A stretch of DNA of 64,000 nt from Micromonospora luteifusca. Lineage in GTDB: Bacteria; Actinomycetota; Actinomycetes; Mycobacteriales; Micromonosporaceae. A model generated the notes under the pieces. That model saw nothing but the letters and a program-made list of their open reading frames with translations. It was not told the DNA's origin and did no database searches. This document shows, one piece after another, positions 1 to 8,548 of this stretch. The DNA lies in the NCBI RefSeq assembly GCF_016907275.1, contig NZ_JAFBBP010000001.1:310001-374000 (forward strand), given 5' to 3'. Both the position numbers and the translations under genes were made by a program. Within the stretch, counting starts at the first letter, position 1; each line of letters starts with the position of its first letter.

Positions 1-353
1 ATGGCGGCTGCCCGTACCGGTGGGATGGGGCCGTCGGTGGTGATGGTGTCGTGCAGCGAACGGGACGGCACGTACTCCATGACGATCTGCGGATCACCGT
101 CGGCGCCCAGCAGCACATCGAAGACCCGGACGACGTTGGCGTGGTCGAGCTGCGCGATCGCCCGGGCCTCCCGAAGTGACCGGATCCGCAATTCCTGTCG
201 CGCCTGATCGGTGAGACCGGGCGGTGGAACGATTTCCTTGATAGCGACGTCCCGCTGAAGCATTCGGTCGCGGGCCTTCCACACTCGACCCATTCCGCCT
301 TGGCCGAGGAGCTCCAGGACTTCATACCGATCGGTAACAAGAAGCGGTAACAT
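1..353 (-). CDS. Serine/threonine protein kinase, N-terminal part (runs off window)
   Basis: The - strand reads from an ATG at 353 with no stop to base 1 (117 codons). The protein opens with a Hanks-type kinase N-lobe. The glycine loop GQGGMGRVW lies near residue 18. The ATP-anchoring lysine is in VAIKE near residue 40. A helix alphaC region follows (SLREARAIAQLDHANVVRVFDV), then the hinge (QIVMEYV). This is the standard start of an actinobacterial PknB-like kinase, which phosphorylates Ser/Thr on cytoplasmic targets. The catalytic loop and any membrane or sensor part lie outside the window, so the subfamily is unknown. The kinase follows the oxidoreductase gene on the same strand after 193 bases in which I see nothing. 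Confidence 0.85.
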   Translation of the reverse strand, partial: MLPLLVTDRYEVLELLGQGGMGRVWKARDRMLQRDVAIKEIVPPPGLTDQARQELRIRSLREARAIAQLDHANVVRVFDVLLGADGDPQIVMEYVPSRSLHDTITTDGPIPPVRAAA

Positions 354-546
354 CTGTGGCACCCGGAGAGGCTACCTGTCCCGCCGGGCGCGCAATTTTT
401 GGCAGGCTGAGAAGGGCCGCCAGGTGACCTGGGTCATTCCCTTCCGGGCACATTTTTTCGGGGCCCCGAGCCGGTGCCGGCGCACCGATGGTCCATCCGG
501 AATCGCTCTTTGTGGACAGTGGCCGCCGGCACCGCCGCAACAGGGT

Positions 547-1422
547 TCAGCCGATCTCGGCCAACCGGGGCAGCACCTCGTCGCCAAGCCGCTGCGCGAA
601 CTCCACCGGGTGCCGATCCGGCGTGACCTGCACCTCGGTCACACCGAGCGCGGCGTAGTCGGACACCTCGGCGAGGAACCCGTCGGTGTCGTTCAGTGGG
701 GGTCGGGAGGCGACCACCGTCTTCTCGATGGTGTCGTAGTCACGGCCCTCTGCGGTGCAGTGCCCGCGCAGCACGTCCAGCTTGCGTGCCACCTCGTCGG
801 CGCCCTTGTCGGTGCCGAACAGATTGCAGGCGTCGGCATATCGGGCCACCAGCAGCAGGGTCTTCTTCTCACCGCCGCCGCCGATCATGATGGGCGGACG
901 CGGACGGCTCACCGGCTGCGGCGAGTTGATCGTCTCGGTGAGCTGGTAGTACCGCCCGTCGAACGGCCCGTTGTCGTCACCCCACATCTGCAGGCAGATG
1001 CGCAGCGTCTCCTCCAGCCGCTCGAACCGCTCGGCCATCGGGACCACCGGCACGCCGAGGCCGCGCTGCTCCCGCTCGTACCAGGACGCGCCGATGCCGA
1101 GGCGGGCACGTCCGCCGGAGAGCACGTCGAGGGTCGTCACGGTCTTGGCGAGCAACCCCGGGTACCGGTACATCACACCGGTGACCAGCACACCCAGCGT
1201 CATCCGCTGAGTCTTCGCCGCCACGTAGCCCAACGTCGTGTACGCCTCCAGCATCGGCTCCTCGGCCGAGGCCACCGCTTCCATCTGGAAGAAGTGGTCC
1301 ATCACCGTGAACGAGGCGACGCCGGCCTGGTCGGCGATGGTCGCCGTCTGCGCCAGGGTGGGCGCGATCGCGGCCGGGTCGGCGGGGGTCGAGTAACTCC
1401 AGTAGTGCAGCCCGAGCTTCAT
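547..1422 (-). CDS. LLM-class F420-dependent oxidoreductase
   Basis: A 291-residue luciferase-like TIM-barrel protein. It begins MKLGLHYWSYS and carries the family features of a substrate/F420 pocket near the first strand (FTVMDHFFQ), the VTGVMYRYPGLLAK segment, and RPPIMIGGGGEKKTL in the second half. Such enzymes use reduced coenzyme F420 for hydride transfer to varied substrates; the substrate cannot be read here. I chose the ATG at 1422 rather than the in-frame GTG at 1431, because a GGAGG sits 8 bases before the ATG and overlaps the GTG. The gene is monocistronic and divergent from the acyltransferase at 1571. The length is normal for the family. Confidence 0.85.
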   Translation of the reverse strand: MKLGLHYWSYSTPADPAAIAPTLAQTATIADQAGVASFTVMDHFFQMEAVASAEEPMLEAYTTLGYVAAKTQRMTLGVLVTGVMYRYPGLLAKTVTTLDVLSGGRARLGIGASWYEREQRGLGVPVVPMAERFERLEETLRICLQMWGDDNGPFDGRYYQLTETINSPQPVSRPRPPIMIGGGGEKKTLLLVARYADACNLFGTDKGADEVARKLDVLRGHCTAEGRDYDTIEKTVVASRPPLNDTDGFLAEVSDYAALGVTEVQVTPDRHPVEFAQRLGDEVLPRLAEIG

Positions 1423-1570
1423 GTTCGGCACCTCCGGATCGAGCCTAGTGGCCTCCGGGGTCCGCGGTGCGCCTCTCGGCGAGGCCTGCCGGCGGGGCTG
1501 GCCGCGTCCATTACCGGTTCATGACAATTCGTGGATCACCCGCGGATATCCGACTGGCAGCTTCTGCTGA

Positions 1571-2719
1571 GTGATCCAAGAGCTGTCTTCCACCGAGTTT
1601 CGGCCCGTCGAGAACGAACCTGACGCGACGCGTGTCCGCTTCCGTCACCGTTATCGGACCGGGACCACCTCGGCCGCGCAGCGGTCCCAACGGGCGGAGT
1701 GGGCCGATGCGGCGAAGGGCGTCTGCATCATCCTCGTCGTCCTGTGGCACGTCGTCGTCAAGGACTACCTGCAGTTCGACTGGCACGTGCCGGTGCCGGT
1801 GCCGGGGCTGTGGGGAACGTTGGGTGAGCAGTTCCTACCGCTGCGGATGCCGCTGTTCTTCACCATTTCGGGCGTCTTCGCGGCGAACGCCGCCCAGCGG
1901 CCCTGGCGGGTCGTCGCCCGCAGCCGCATCGCCGGGTTCCTCTACCTGTACGCCGTCTGGCTGCTGATCCACACCGCGATCCTCGCCGCCGCTCCGGAGT
2001 TGCCGACCGACCGCGCCACCTCGCCCCTCGGCCTGCTGGAGCAGCTCACCATCACGCCGTCCAACCTCTGGTACCTGTACGCCCTGGCGCTGTACTTCAC
2101 CATCGCCAAGGCGACCCGTAGGGTGCCCCGGGTGCTGGTCCTCGTACCCGCCGCGGTGCTGTCCGCCGTCGCCGCCGCCGGCCTGCTCGACACCCCGGGC
2201 AACCGCGCCGGCCTCTACCAGAATCTGATCTTCTTCCTCGCCGGCCTGTACCTGCGCCCGCAGATCCACCGGTGGGCGGCCACCGCCACCCGCCGCCGCC
2301 TCGTGCTGACCTCGGTCGCCTACCTCCTCGCGCTCGCCGCGATGGCGGTGGCCGGCGCCCAGCAGTGGTTCGGCGTGTGGCCGGCGGTCTCCGTCGTGGC
2401 AGTGATCTTCGGCATAACCGCCGCTGCCAGGCTGGCCCGGTGGGCGACTCTGAGCAACCCGCTGGCTAGGCTCGGCCGCATCACACTGCCGATCTACGTC
2501 ATCCACATGCCGGTCCTGGCTCTGCTGCACCGGCTGTTGGTCGTACCGGTTTCCGGGCTGGGCCGGCCCGCTCAGGGCCTGATCGTGCTCGGTTATCCGG
2601 TTCTGCTGACCGGGCTGGTGATCGCCCTGAGCCTGGGCATCCACCGCGGGTTGTTGGCGGTGCGCGCACGCTGGCTGTTCGCGCTCCCCGGCTCCCGCCG
2701 GGTGGAGGCGGCCGGATGA
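1571..2719 (+). CDS. Acyltransferase-3 family membrane protein, VanT N-domain-like
   Basis: A 382-residue integral membrane protein with about ten hydrophobic segments. It opens with the acyltransferase-3 signature (DAAKGVCIILVVLWH near residue 45) and ends with LPIYVIHMPVLALLHRLL. An in-frame stop lies directly before the GTG at 1571 and there is no other usable start before the signature, so that start is forced, although its ribosome site is poor. The stop overlaps the racemase start by four bases (ATGA). In VanC/VanG-type operons the racemase VanT is one polypeptide: an acyltransferase-like membrane domain fused to a racemase. Here the two halves appear as separate, translationally coupled genes. 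The membrane half may import or present L-Ser/L-Ala, by analogy with VanT. An ordinary O-acyltransferase is the alternative. Confidence 0.8.
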   Translation: MIQELSSTEFRPVENEPDATRVRFRHRYRTGTTSAAQRSQRAEWADAAKGVCIILVVLWHVVVKDYLQFDWHVPVPVPGLWGTLGEQFLPLRMPLFFTISGVFAANAAQRPWRVVARSRIAGFLYLYAVWLLIHTAILAAAPELPTDRATSPLGLLEQLTITPSNLWYLYALALYFTIAKATRRVPRVLVLVPAAVLSAVAAAGLLDTPGNRAGLYQNLIFFLAGLYLRPQIHRWAATATRRRLVLTSVAYLLALAAMAVAGAQQWFGVWPAVSVVAVIFGITAAARLARWATLSNPLARLGRITLPIYVIHMPVLALLHRLLVVPVSGLGRPAQGLIVLGYPVLLTGLVIALSLGIHRGLLAVRARWLFALPGSRRVEAAG

Positions 2720-3858
2720 ACACCCTGGCCGAGGCGGTGGTCGATCTTGACGCCATCGCCAACAACGTGCGGGCGATCACGGCGGTCACCGGCACCGACC
2801 TGATGGCCGTCGTGAAGGCGGACGGGTTCGGTCACGGCGCGGTGCAGGTGGCCCGTGCGGCGCTGCGTGCCGGCGCCAGCTGGTTGGGGGTGACCTCGGC
2901 GGCAGAGGCGCTGGCCCTGCGTGCCGCGGGTGTGACCGCGCCCACGTTGAGCTGGCTGCACCGGCCGAGCGACGACTTCGGTAAGTTGATCAACGCTGGC
3001 GTTGACGTCGGCGTGTCGACACCGACGCACCTGCATGCCGTCGTCGACGCGGTCCACCTGCTCGGCGTGCCAGCGATGGTGCAGCTCAAGGCGGACACCG
3101 GGTTGTCCCGCAACGGGGCGGCCGGGGACGACTGGCCCGAACTGGTCAGTTGGGCCCGCAAGTACGAGCGGGAGGGCGGGATCCGGGTGCGCGGGGTGTG
3201 GTCCCACCTCATCGACGCGGACATGCCGGGCAGTCCCGAGCTGGACCGGCAGGTGACGACCTTCGAGGAGGCGCTGCGCGTCGCCCGCTCGGCCGGCCTC
3301 GACCCTGATCTGGTGCACCTGGCCAACTCGGCGGCCGCCTTGTCCGCACCGCAGACCCGCTTCGACCTCTGCCGGATCGGGATCGCGCTGTACGGCGTGG
3401 ACCCGTTCGGGGCGAGCGGTCCGGGTGAATTCGGGCTGCAGGCGGCCATGACGCTGCGCACGAGCGTGGTCAACGTCAAGCGGGTGCCGGCCGGCACCGG
3501 CGTCTCCTACGGGCCCGAACACGTGACCGGCGCGCCGACCACGCTGGCGCTGCTGCCGCTCGGCTACGCCGACGGGCTGCCCCGCGCCACCGGCGGCCGC
3601 GCCTGGGTGTGGCTCGGCGGCCGGCGGTGCCCGATCGTCGGGCGCATCGCCATGGACCAGTGCGTGGTCGACGCCGGGGACCTGCCCGTGACGATCGGTG
3701 ACCCGGTCGTGGTGTTCGGCCCCGCAGAGGGTGACCAGACCCCACCCACGGTCGTCGAGTGGGCCCGCTGGGCGGGCACCAACCCGCACGAGATCTTGAC
3801 CGGCATCGGGCCACGGGTGGCCCGCGACCACCTCCACGAAAGGGCACCGATTTCATGA
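2716..3858 (+). CDS. vanT: PLP-dependent alanine/serine racemase (VanT catalytic-domain-like)
   Basis: A 380-residue fold-type III racemase. The PLP lysine is K34 in VVKADGFGHGA (most alanine racemases have AYGHG). The second catalytic base is Y265 in GVSYGPEH. GRIAMDQ lies near 309 and the C-terminal barrel ends HEILTGIGPRVAR. The position matching Tyr354 of Geobacillus Alr, whose change to Asn (as in VanT) was reported to give serine racemase activity, reads Pro366 in my alignment by eye, so substrate choice is open. The start is set by GGTGGAGG at 2701 and the ATGA overlap with the membrane gene. It supplies D-Ala or D-Ser to the ligase that follows. A second ordinary alanine racemase elsewhere in the genome is likely but unseen. 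Confidence 0.8.
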   Translation: MNTLAEAVVDLDAIANNVRAITAVTGTDLMAVVKADGFGHGAVQVARAALRAGASWLGVTSAAEALALRAAGVTAPTLSWLHRPSDDFGKLINAGVDVGVSTPTHLHAVVDAVHLLGVPAMVQLKADTGLSRNGAAGDDWPELVSWARKYEREGGIRVRGVWSHLIDADMPGSPELDRQVTTFEEALRVARSAGLDPDLVHLANSAAALSAPQTRFDLCRIGIALYGVDPFGASGPGEFGLQAAMTLRTSVVNVKRVPAGTGVSYGPEHVTGAPTTLALLPLGYADGLPRATGGRAWVWLGGRRCPIVGRIAMDQCVVDAGDLPVTIGDPVVVFGPAEGDQTPPTVVEWARWAGTNPHEILTGIGPRVARDHLHERAPIS

Positions 3859-4877
3859 CGACCCGACTGGCAGTGCTGTACGGCGGGCAGAGCGGCGAGC
3901 ACGAGGTGTCCTGCCGCTCGGCGGCGAGCATCCTCGCCAATCTGGACCGTGAGCGGTACCAGGTCACCGAGGTGCTCATCGACCGTGACGGTGGGTGGCA
4001 TGTCGACGGCCGTCCGATGCCCCTCCCCCAGGCGCTGCGTGTCCTGCGTACCCAGGAGGTGGTCTTCCCGGCCCTGCACGGCCCCTACGGCGAGGACGGC
4101 ACGGTGGCGTCGCTGCTGGAGTGGCTCGGCGTGCCGTACGTCGGCAACGGTGTCTTCGCCAGCGCCGCCGGCATGGACAAGGGTGTCACCAAGCGGCTGC
4201 TCGCCGCGGAGGGCCTGCGGGTGAGCCCGGGGGTGACGCTGCGGGCCGGCGAGGAGCTGTCGCCCGACGATCGGCGACGGCTGGAGCTGCCGGTCTTCGT
4301 CAAGCCGGCTCGCGCCGGTTCCAGCCTGGGCGTCGTCAAGGTGAACGACTGGGCGGGAGTTGCCGCCGCGCTGGATGAGGCCCGCCAGGTCGACCCGAAG
4401 GTGCTGGTCGAGCAGGGGGCGCGGGGGCGTGAGATCGACGTGGCGGTCCTCCAGCACCCGGACGGCCGGGTACAGGCCGGCCCTCCGCTGGAGATCCGGG
4501 TGACCGGTGCCGGCTTCTTCGACTACGACGCCAAGTACGACGGCGGGGCGGTCTTCCAGATCCCCGCCCCGCTCGACGCGGCGACCACCGAGGTGCTCCA
4601 GGACCGCGCGATCCGCGCCTTCCACGCCCTCGACTGTCGTGGGCTGCTCCGGGTCGACTTCTTCCTGCCCACGGAGGGATCGCCCGAGCCCATCGTGAAC
4701 GAGGTCAACACCTTCCCCGGGTTCACCGCCGCCTCGCAGTTCCCCCAGATCTGGCAGACCGCCGGCCTCGAATTCGCCACCCTGATCGACATCCTGATCG
4801 CCGGCGCGCTGGTGGACCAGGACCGGGTCCGCTACAGCGGGTTGCCCCGGCAGGCGCGAGCGGTCAACCTGGTGTGA
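3855..4877 (+). CDS. D-alanine--D-alanine/D-serine ligase family protein (ATP-grasp)
   Basis: A 340-residue Ddl/Van ligase. The first D-Ala site is GGQSGEHEVS (residues 10-19). The gate FPALHGPYGEDGT lies near 71, the ATP-grasp lysine is in FVKPARAGSSLGV (148-160), and the omega loop has FFDYDAKY (K227-Y228). Metal and second-substrate residues are in NEVNTFPGFTAASQFP (282-297). The KY pair excludes the His-bearing D-Ala:D-lactate (VanA) type. VanC/VanG D-Ser ligases have Arg just after PGFT (SRYP) and DdlB has Leu; here it is Gln295, so D-Ser or D-Ala cannot be decided by eye. The start is the ATG that overlaps the racemase stop by four bases. A longer frame beginning at 3759 is the racemase in another frame. 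No VanXY peptidase is nearby. Confidence 0.85.
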   Translation: MTTRLAVLYGGQSGEHEVSCRSAASILANLDRERYQVTEVLIDRDGGWHVDGRPMPLPQALRVLRTQEVVFPALHGPYGEDGTVASLLEWLGVPYVGNGVFASAAGMDKGVTKRLLAAEGLRVSPGVTLRAGEELSPDDRRRLELPVFVKPARAGSSLGVVKVNDWAGVAAALDEARQVDPKVLVEQGARGREIDVAVLQHPDGRVQAGPPLEIRVTGAGFFDYDAKYDGGAVFQIPAPLDAATTEVLQDRAIRAFHALDCRGLLRVDFFLPTEGSPEPIVNEVNTFPGFTAASQFPQIWQTAGLEFATLIDILIAGALVDQDRVRYSGLPRQARAVNLV

Positions 4878-4895
4878 GGCGGTGTCGCCGCCCGG

Positions 4896-5396
4896 TCACT
4901 TGACCGGACATGGCCGAGGCGGTCGAGCCCCGTCCGGCCCGACGATGGTGACCGGGGCGAAACTCTCCACCAGGTCGACCTGGGCCGCGGCGTCGGCCAC
5001 GGTGCAGATGATCTGGTCGGCCGCGTGCGCCGACAACGGCAGTGCCGCACCGGTCGTCCGCACGGTGAGGCCGGACCGATCGGCGCCCGCCGTCACCGTG
5101 ACCGGTCCGAGCCCGACCGGCACCTCGCTGGTGAAACCCTGGCCGCGTTCGTTCTCGTCCGGGCCGGCCGCAAGCAGGGCGAGCACGTCGGCGGGTGACG
5201 CGTCCACCTTGGCCGGGCGGAGGACCAGCACGAGTTCGCCCTGCGCGAGCAGGTAGAGCCCGGTGCCCCGCGACGGGCCGCTGACCGCCGAGCGCCCGGT
5301 GATGACGGGGCTGGGCCGTACCCCACAACCGGCCACGAGCAGCGTGAGGAGCAACCCACCGGCGAGCAGCGCGCGGCCCGTCCGCCGGCCGTTCAC
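4896..5396 (-). CDS. Predicted lipoprotein, last gene of the PAP2/two-component operon
   Basis: A 166-residue protein starting at a GTG that overlaps the sensor-kinase stop by four bases (GTGA). The N-terminus is basic, then hydrophobic, then ends in a lipobox LVAGC with the lipidated Cys near residue 23. The rest is a small soluble domain rich in V, G and D that I do not recognise. A lipoprotein co-transcribed with an envelope-sensing kinase resembles CseA in the Streptomyces sigE-cseABC operon, where it dampens signalling, but this is an analogy of context only. It converges on the ligase gene with an 18-base gap that holds only a weak GGCGG/CCGCC hairpin. Confidence 0.75.
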   Translation of the reverse strand: MNGRRTGRALLAGGLLLTLLVAGCGVRPSPVITGRSAVSGPSRGTGLYLLAQGELVLVLRPAKVDASPADVLALLAAGPDENERGQGFTSEVPVGLGPVTVTAGADRSGLTVRTTGAALPLSAHAADQIICTVADAAAQVDLVESFAPVTIVGPDGARPPRPCPVK

Positions 5397-6850
5397 CGGG
5401 CACCTTCGTCGTCCGTCAGGTCCCGCGGCAGGCGGAGCGTGAACACCGCGCCGCCACCGGGGCCGTTGCCCGCGACGAGGCTCCCGCGTCGCTCGCCGTG
5501 GCGGTGCAGGCGCGCGTTCTCCCACGAGATGGCGAGGCCGAGGCCACTGCCCTCGGAGCGGGTTCGCGCGGTGTCGGCCTTGTAGAAGCGGTCGAAGACG
5601 TGCGGCAGCACCTCCGGGTCCAGTCCCGGCCCCTGGTCGCTGACCTCGATGGTGACCCAGTCCGGGTCGGCGCTCAGGCGCACGGACACCGGCTCCGCAC
5701 CGTGCCGGAAGGCGTTGCCGACCAGGTTGGCGACGATGACGTCCAACCGACGGGGGTCCAGGCGGGCCACGACTCCGGGGGGCAGGTCGGCCCGTACCCG
5801 GTCGACCCAGCCCCGGATCCGCAGCGTCGCGGTCACCGCCGCGGCTACGTCCACGTCGTCCAGGGCCAGCCGCGCGGTGCCGGAGTCGAACCTGCTGACC
5901 TCGATGAGGTCGTTGACCAGTTGGGTGAGGTTCTGCGTCTCCTGGCTGACCAGGCGGGCGGCTCGGCCCGCGTCCCTGGGCAGGTGGTCCGCCTCCTCGT
6001 CCAGCACGTCGGTGACCGCCGTCATCGCCGCCAGTGGCGTACGGAGTTCGTGCGAGACGTCGGCCACGAAACGGCGGGCGTCGGACTCCATCCGCCGCAG
6101 CTCACCGACCTGCCGCTCCAGTGTCCTGGCGGTGTCGTTGAAGGTCCGCGCCACATCGGCCAACTCGTCGGCGCCCCGAACCGTCAGCCGGGTGCTCAGG
6201 TCGCCCTCGCCGAGCCGGCGTGCCGCCAGGCCCAGGTCGCGGACGGGTCGCAGCACACCGCGGGCCGCCAGCAGGGCCAGCAGGACGGCGAGGATCAGGG
6301 ACAGCCCGCCGGTCAGCCAGGCGAGGGTGGCGAGCCGGTCGATGCTCTGCTGCTCGGGTACGAGGCTGCGCACCGAGTAGACCTCCAGCCCGGACGGGCG
6401 GGACGTGCCGTCGGGTCGGTCGATCTCCAGTTGGGTGCCGATGAGCAGCATGGGTTGTCCGTCGAAGGAGACCCGTTGCCAGGCGATCCGACCGTCGCCG
6501 ACGTCCTGGCGCAGCTCGGGAGTGAGCAGCTCGGGAGAGTCGGAGCCCTGGGCTCGCAGGTCCCGGTAGATGACCACCGCGAAGCCCTCCCGGTCGGAGA
6601 GGCGCTGCGCCAACAGGTCGAGCTCGCCCTGGGTCGGCGGGAGCTGGGCGAGCGGGTAGACCTTCGTGAGTTGATCGGTCAGCGACGCGACCGCGGCGTC
6701 CTGCGCCTGTTGCAGGATGACGGTGCGGGCCTGGATGTAGCTGCCGCTGGCCACGGCCGCCGTGGTCGTCACGCCCAGCAGCGCGAAGGTCAGGAGCAGC
6801 CGGACGCGCAGGCCCAGAAGTCGGGCGCCGGCCCAGCGCCACCGTGTCAC
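5393..6850 (-). CDS. Sensor histidine kinase (HAMP, HisKA, HATPase)
   Basis: A 485-residue class I kinase. TM1 is at about residues 14-36, an extracellular domain of about 135 residues follows, and TM2 is at about 172-198. A HAMP linker comes next. The phospho-acceptor H267 is in FVADVSHELRTPL, the N-box in NLVGNAFRHG, and G-boxes in DQGPGLD and GSGLGLAI. It starts at a GTG overlapping the regulator stop (GTGA), so the two are translationally coupled. It probably senses cell-envelope state: the operon also carries a PAP2 phosphatase and a lipoprotein and faces a peptidoglycan-precursor operon. The architecture matches MtrB/CseC-type kinases. The signal is not known. Confidence 0.9.
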   Translation of the reverse strand: MTRWRWAGARLLGLRVRLLLTFALLGVTTTAAVASGSYIQARTVILQQAQDAAVASLTDQLTKVYPLAQLPPTQGELDLLAQRLSDREGFAVVIYRDLRAQGSDSPELLTPELRQDVGDGRIAWQRVSFDGQPMLLIGTQLEIDRPDGTSRPSGLEVYSVRSLVPEQQSIDRLATLAWLTGGLSLILAVLLALLAARGVLRPVRDLGLAARRLGEGDLSTRLTVRGADELADVARTFNDTARTLERQVGELRRMESDARRFVADVSHELRTPLAAMTAVTDVLDEEADHLPRDAGRAARLVSQETQNLTQLVNDLIEVSRFDSGTARLALDDVDVAAAVTATLRIRGWVDRVRADLPPGVVARLDPRRLDVIVANLVGNAFRHGAEPVSVRLSADPDWVTIEVSDQGPGLDPEVLPHVFDRFYKADTARTRSEGSGLGLAISWENARLHRHGERRGSLVAGNGPGGGAVFTLRLPRDLTDDEGAR

Positions 6851-7539
6851 AGCGGCCCGAACCGGTATCCGAAACCGCGCACGGTCTGAATGAAGAGCGG
6901 CGCTGACGAGTCGGCCTCGATCTTGGCGCGCAGCCGCTGGACGCACGCGTCCACGAGTCGCGAGTCGCCGAGATAGCCGTGCTCCCACACGGCCTCCAGC
7001 AGTTGCTGGCGGCTGAGCACCTGGCCGGGTGTGTGCGAGAGTTCGAGCAGCAGGCGCAGCTCGGTCGGCGCGAGGCTGACCGGCGTCCCGTCCTTGCTGA
7101 CCACCAGCGCGGCCCGGTCGATGGTCAGCGCGCCGTGCTGTTCCAGGCCGGCCCGCTCGCCGGTGCGCCGCGACTCGCCTCCGGTCCGTCGGAGCACCGC
7201 GCGGATGCGCGCCTCAAGCACCCGGGCCTGCACGGGCTTGACCACGTAGTCGTCGGCGCCGGCCTCCAGGCCCGCCACCACGTCCATGTCGTCGTTGCGG
7301 GCGGTGAGCATGATGATCGGCAGGTCGCCGAGCTGCCGGATCCGACGGCACACCTCGAACCCGTCCATCCCGGGCAGCATGAGGTCGAGGACCACGACGT
7401 CGGACGCGGTGCTGCGGAGCCGCTCCAGCCCCTGCTCACCAGTCTCTACCGCGTGGACCGTGTGGCCCTGTCGGGTGAGCGCCAACTGCAGTCCGTCGCG
7501 CACCGTCTGGTGGTCTTCGATCAGCAGGACCTGGGACAT
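6847..7539 (-). CDS. OmpR-family response regulator
   Basis: A 230-residue regulator. The receiver domain has the acidic pocket in LLIEDH, phospho-acceptor D52 in VVLDLMLPGMDG, and the conserved Lys in DDYVVKP. The C-terminal winged helix has LAPTELRLLLEL and ends TVRGFGYRFGPL. It is the partner of the kinase that overlaps its 3' end. The start is the ATG of MSQVLLIED; a longer upstream frame is only the PAP2 gene in another frame. Four bases separate it from the PAP2 stop, so the order is phosphatase, regulator, kinase, lipoprotein. Likely targets are its own operon and, by position, the facing van-like operon, though no binding site was identified. Confidence 0.92.
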   Translation of the reverse strand: MSQVLLIEDHQTVRDGLQLALTRQGHTVHAVETGEQGLERLRSTASDVVVLDLMLPGMDGFEVCRRIRQLGDLPIIMLTARNDDMDVVAGLEAGADDYVVKPVQARVLEARIRAVLRRTGGESRRTGERAGLEQHGALTIDRAALVVSKDGTPVSLAPTELRLLLELSHTPGQVLSRQQLLEAVWEHGYLGDSRLVDACVQRLRAKIEADSSAPLFIQTVRGFGYRFGPL

Positions 7540-7543
7540 GTCG

Positions 7544-8548
7544 TCAAGTATCCCATCGTGAGATATTTTGCGGTTTGGGTGATGGTTGCGACCGCGAGCC
7601 GGGCCGCCCGGCCGGCGGGACCGCGAAGTCGGTCGAACGCACCAGGAACACCACCACGCCCACCAGGAACATCGTCGACAAGCCCGTCGCCGCGATGGCG
7701 AAGAGCGCCCCGCGCTGCACCGACGCGGCCAGACCGGGCACGACCACCAGGAGTGCCCAGACCAGCACGACCAGGCCGACCGCCGCCTCGGCCAGCCCGC
7801 GCCACAGGCTGCCGCCGTCCGGCCCGCCGACCGCAATCTGGTCGCCCCGCCGGCCCGCCAACGCGGCCGCGGCAAGGCAGAACAGCGCCACCCCCAGCAG
7901 TACGCCGCCGAGCGCGTCACTGAACCGGTGCCAGCCCGCGATCATCGTGGCCGAGGCGATCACCGTGACACCCGCCGCGCCCGGCACCGCCAGCCAACGC
8001 CGGGCCCACCCGGGCAGAACGAGCATGAACGCCAGCAGCAGCGCCGTCGCCACCGCGACGTGGCCGCTGGGGAAACTGTTGTGGGTGGTCGAACTCTCGA
8101 TCTGGAGATCCGGGCGGGGCAGCACCGACTTCACCGCGCCGGCCACCACCACCGCGCAGAGGACCATGCCGACGCCGACGACACCCGCCACCAGCCGCCG
8201 GCGGAGCACACCCACCACCAGCACCGCGCCGAGCAGGGCGGCGAGGAGCATCGGACTACCGAAGGCGGCCAGCACGGTCTTGGCCGGCCCCACCAGGACG
8301 GTCTGCTGCTCGTACCCTCCGCCCCGCTCGGCGCGCGGCAGGAGCGCACCGTCGAGCCACTGACCGGAGTACGTCCGCACGAAGACGGCGGCGGTCAGAG
8401 TCAGGGCGAGCAGACAGCACAGAGACGCCGCGAACAGCCGAAGACCCAGAGGCACCGCCGCGCGGGAGTGTGGCAGCGGTCGCGCCGGCTGCGGGCCGGG
8501 CGTCGACCGCCCGACAGGGTACGACGATCCGGTGGACATGGTGACCAT
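7544..8548 (-). CDS. PAP2-family membrane phosphatase
   Basis: A 334-residue protein with about seven hydrophobic segments. It carries the three phosphatase motifs in order: VKSVLPRPD (near 140), SFPSGHV (near 157), and the histidine of AGWHRFSDALGG. PAP2 membrane enzymes dephosphorylate lipid pyrophosphates such as undecaprenyl pyrophosphate, which fits a cell-wall operon. After the last motif it has about 100 extra residues with two or three more membrane segments and a basic tail. The ATG at 8539 is a possible alternative start. It is the first gene of the four-gene - strand operon and sits 4 bases before the regulator. Confidence 0.85.
   Translation of the reverse strand: MVTMSTGSSYPVGRSTPGPQPARPLPHSRAAVPLGLRLFAASLCCLLALTLTAAVFVRTYSGQWLDGALLPRAERGGGYEQQTVLVGPAKTVLAAFGSPMLLAALLGAVLVVGVLRRRLVAGVVGVGMVLCAVVVAGAVKSVLPRPDLQIESSTTHNSFPSGHVAVATALLLAFMLVLPGWARRWLAVPGAAGVTVIASATMIAGWHRFSDALGGVLLGVALFCLAAAALAGRRGDQIAVGGPDGGSLWRGLAEAAVGLVVLVWALLVVVPGLAASVQRGALFAIAATGLSTMFLVGVVVFLVRSTDFAVPPAGRPGSRSQPSPKPQNISRWDT

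Noticed and set aside
3759..3854. Extension of the ligase N-terminus to base 3759
   Set aside because: That part is the racemase gene read in another frame. The ATG at 3855 overlaps the racemase stop and starts the canonical MTTRLAVLYGG.
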